Assembly: GCF_026168555.1 (NCBI RefSeq)
Contig: NZ_CP092471.1
Location: forward strand, 320,501 to 384,500
Length of the DNA stretch: 64,000 bases
Reading direction: 5' to 3'
DNA from: Qipengyuania spongiae
GTDB taxonomy: Bacteria > Pseudomonadota > Alphaproteobacteria > Sphingomonadales > Sphingomonadaceae
The position numbers and the translations under genes were made by a program. The notes under the pieces were generated by a model, which was given only the letters and a program-made list of their open reading frames with translations, was not told where the DNA came from and did not search any database. Positions 62,038 through 64,000 of the stretch are shown here, piece after piece (position 1 is the stretch's first letter; every line of letters begins with the position of its first letter).

Positions 62038-63753
62038 ATGATCCACAAAGCCTCCGCCGCGCTCCTCGCCCTGACGCTCGCCGCCTGCACCGCGACGCCG
62101 CCCGTTTCCTCCAGTGTCCCTGCCGCCGATGCCGCGCCGGTCACGATCGGGATCATCGGGCTGAACGACTTCCATGGCAATCTCGAGCCCATCCAGCGCG
62201 CCCTCCCGGTCCGCGAGGGCGTCGAGGTCCAGGCGGGCGGGGCCGCCCACCTCGCCACCGCGATCGACACGCTGCGGGCGCGGCACGAACATCATCTGGT
62301 GATCTCGGCAGGCGATCTCATCAGCGCGAGCCCGCTGGTCTCCTCGCTGTTTCTCGACGAGCCGACCGTGGGCGTGATGAACCGCATCGGGCTCGACTTC
62401 AACGCGGTCGGCAATCACGAATTCGACCGCGGCTGGCGCGAGCTGGTCCGCCTGTCGGAGGGCGGCTGCGACAAGCTCACCTTGCGCGAACCCTGCGCGG
62501 TCGAGCCGGATTACGCGGGCGCCGACTTCGCCTTCCTCGCCGCCAATGTCCGCACGCCCGAAGCGATGGGCCGGGGCGAGACGCTTTTTCCCGGCACCGC
62601 AATGCGCCGCTTCGGCACGGGCGAGGGGGCGGTGGATGTCGGCATCATCGGCTTGACGCTGGAGGGCACGCCCGGCCTCGTCACGCCCGAAGGCATTGCG
62701 GGCCTGACCTTCGCCGACGAGGCGGAGACGATCAACGCGGCTGCGGCCGATCTCACGGCCAAGGGAGCCGAAGCGGTGGTGGTCGCGATCCACCAGGGCC
62801 TCGCGCCCGACGACCAGCCCGACGTGTTCGGCTGCGCGGCGATCTCCGGACCGTTGCGGGAGATCCTCGACCGGCTGAACCCGGGAATCGACGTGGTCAT
62901 CTCCGGCCACACGCACCGCCCCTATGTCTGCGACTACGGCACGATCGATGCGGCGCGGCCGATGCTGGTCACCAGCGCAGCATGGGGCGGACAGATGCTG
63001 ACCGACATTACGCTCACCATCGATCCGGCGGCGGGCCGCGTGATTGCCAAGGACGCGCGCAATCTGGTTATCGCCAACGACAATGGAGCGGCGGAGGAGG
63101 GCGTGCTGCGCCCCGCAGCGCGCACCGATATCGCCGCCTATGTCGCGCGATATGCCGACGCGGCGCGCGATGCGGAAACGCGACCCGTCGGCAGGCTGTC
63201 GGGCCCGGCACGCAAGGAAGGCATCGAAAGCTCGCTGGGCAATCTCATCGCCGATTCGCAACTCGCCGCGACGCGCGGGGCCGGAGCGCAGATCGCTTTC
63301 ATGAATTCCGGCGGTATCCGTGCCGACCTGATCCCGGCGGCGGGCGGGGTGCTCTCCTTCGGCCAGATCTACACCGTCCAGCCCTTCGGCAACACGCTGA
63401 TGACCAAGACCTTCACCGGCGCGCAATTGCTCGCGCTGCTCGCCAGTCAGTTCGACGACGGGCGCGACAACGTGCTCGCTGTCTCGCAAGGCTTCCGGCA
63501 GGTGCTGGCGCGGGACGGCGACAGCTATCGCTTCGTTTCCGCGACACTCGACGGCAAGCCGATCGATCCGGCGGCGACCTACCGCGTCACGATGAACAGC
63601 TTCCTCGCCACCGGGGGTGACGGGTTCGCGATCTTCGCCGATGGCACCGATGTGGTGACCGGCCCGGTCGATCTCGACGCCACCGAAGCCTATCTCGACG
63701 GCGAGGCGATGCGGCCGCTGCCCGCGACCGACCGGATCACCGTCACCGGCTGA
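62038..63753 (+). CDS. Bifunctional metallophosphatase/5'-nucleotidase lipoprotein
   Basis: 571 residues. Lipobox L-A-A-C (Cys 17). The N-terminal metallophosphatase domain contains I-G-L-N-D-F-H-G-N, G-D-L-I-S-A-S-P, G-N-H-E-F-D-R-G and G-H-T-H-R-P (metal ligands). The C-terminal 5'-nucleotidase domain has M-N-S-G-G-I-R-A-D-L. It hydrolyses nucleotides or sugar-nucleotides at the cell surface or in the periplasm. Its stop abuts the stop of the convergent carboxyltransferase gene (TGATCA at 63751-63756). Confidence 0.93.
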   Translation: MIHKASAALLALTLAACTATPPVSSSVPAADAAPVTIGIIGLNDFHGNLEPIQRALPVREGVEVQAGGAAHLATAIDTLRARHEHHLVISAGDLISASPLVSSLFLDEPTVGVMNRIGLDFNAVGNHEFDRGWRELVRLSEGGCDKLTLREPCAVEPDYAGADFAFLAANVRTPEAMGRGETLFPGTAMRRFGTGEGAVDVGIIGLTLEGTPGLVTPEGIAGLTFADEAETINAAAADLTAKGAEAVVVAIHQGLAPDDQPDVFGCAAISGPLREILDRLNPGIDVVISGHTHRPYVCDYGTIDAARPMLVTSAAWGGQMLTDITLTIDPAAGRVIAKDARNLVIANDNGAAEEGVLRPAARTDIAAYVARYADAARDAETRPVGRLSGPARKEGIESSLGNLIADSQLAATRGAGAQIAFMNSGGIRADLIPAAGGVLSFGQIYTVQPFGNTLMTKTFTGAQLLALLASQFDDGRDNVLAVSQGFRQVLARDGDSYRFVSATLDGKPIDPAATYRVTMNSFLATGGDGFAIFADGTDVVTGPVDLDATEAYLDGEAMRPLPATDRITVTG

Positions 63754-64000
63754 TCACATCCGGAACACGCCGAAAGCGGGCCACTCCGCGATCGGAGCCT
63801 CGAGCGAGGCGGACAGCGCCAGGCCGAGCACGTCGCGGGTCTGCGCCGGGTCGATCACGCCGTCGTCCCACAGGCGGGCGGTGGCGTAATAGGGGTTGCC
63901 CTCGTCCTCGTATTTCTGGCGGATCGGGGCCTTGAAGGCTTCCGCCTCCTCGTCGCTCCAGCTGTCGGCGTCGCGGTGGACGGTCGCCAGCACGCTCGCC
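63754..64000 (-). CDS. Acyl-CoA carboxylase carboxyltransferase subunit, C-terminal part (probably MccB)
   Basis: The last 82 codons of a gene that continues off the right edge. The end reads [10 protein letters not shown], then [20 protein letters not shown] and [12 protein letters not shown], typical of the beta subunits of methylcrotonyl-CoA carboxylase (leucine breakdown). A propionyl- or geranyl-CoA enzyme is possible. Only this fragment can be judged. Confidence 0.8.
   Translation of the reverse strand, partial: ASVLATVHRDADSWSDEEAEAFKAPIRQKYEDEGNPYYATARLWDDGVIDPAQTRDVLGLALSASLEAPIAEWPAFGVFRM

Overview
The window is chromosomal DNA from a GC-rich alphaproteobacterium. The rpoB/rpoC, rpoN, GapR-family, DUF1244, DUF4167 and UbiG proteins, plus the gene neighbourhoods (lysC next to ubiG; hisS-prfA-prmC-DUF4167), point to Sphingomonadales, most likely Erythrobacteraceae. 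That placement comes from recognising the proteins, not from a database search. No tRNA, rRNA, insertion sequence, prophage or CRISPR array was seen. Genes are dense, with many start/stop overlaps and several convergent pairs that touch or overlap at their stop codons.

Layout. 1-10.9 kb: 5' tip of lysC, ubiG, a glycerophosphodiester phosphodiesterase, a YffB/ArsC-type reductase, a lower-GC patch with an orphan membrane protein, ruvC and yebC, a CPBP protease, small stress-type and DNA-binding proteins, pyk and gltX. 11-23.5 kb: rpoC and rpoB read leftward while rplJ-rplL read rightward. The usual rplJL-rpoBC order is therefore split into divergent halves around a 2.8-kb accessory segment (DUF2975 protein, small XRE regulator, two small lipoproteins) with near-consensus promoters and a G9 tract. 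23.5-34.3 kb: envelope proteins (PagL-like, MATE, MscS), groES-groEL behind a CIRCE operator, a DUF305/LVIVD fusion, a host-attachment-family protein and a class-A-beta-lactamase-like protein. 34.4-42.1 kb: polA, an HWE-type histidine kinase, an MscS channel and a two-ring CDC48-type ATPase. 42.2-45.6 kb: a candidate small RNA, then scoA and scoB separated by two HAD-type genes. 45.6-52.8 kb: leftward hisS-prfA-prmC-DUF4167-lnt-metK cluster with a palindromic site just before metK. 52.8-64 kb: M61 peptidase, ppa, a BON/MscS channel overlapping pmbA, lptB-rpoN, a 5'-nucleotidase, and the 3' end of a biotin-dependent carboxyltransferase gene.

How the genes work together. Much of the window is core information processing: RNA polymerase, ribosomal stalk, sigma-54, two aminoacyl-tRNA synthetases, RF1 and its methyltransferase, PolA, RuvC and GroESL. 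Around these lie envelope maintenance (Lnt, LptB, PagL-like, three different MscS channels, small lipoproteins) and phosphate, CoA and methionine metabolism. No clearly new defence or mobile system was found. The observations most worth checking are the broken ribosomal/RNAP operon with its regulated insert, the low-GC atypical 3' end of hisS, the phosphatase pair inside the CoA-transferase operon, the candidate sRNA at 42.22-42.30 kb, and the metK palindrome.
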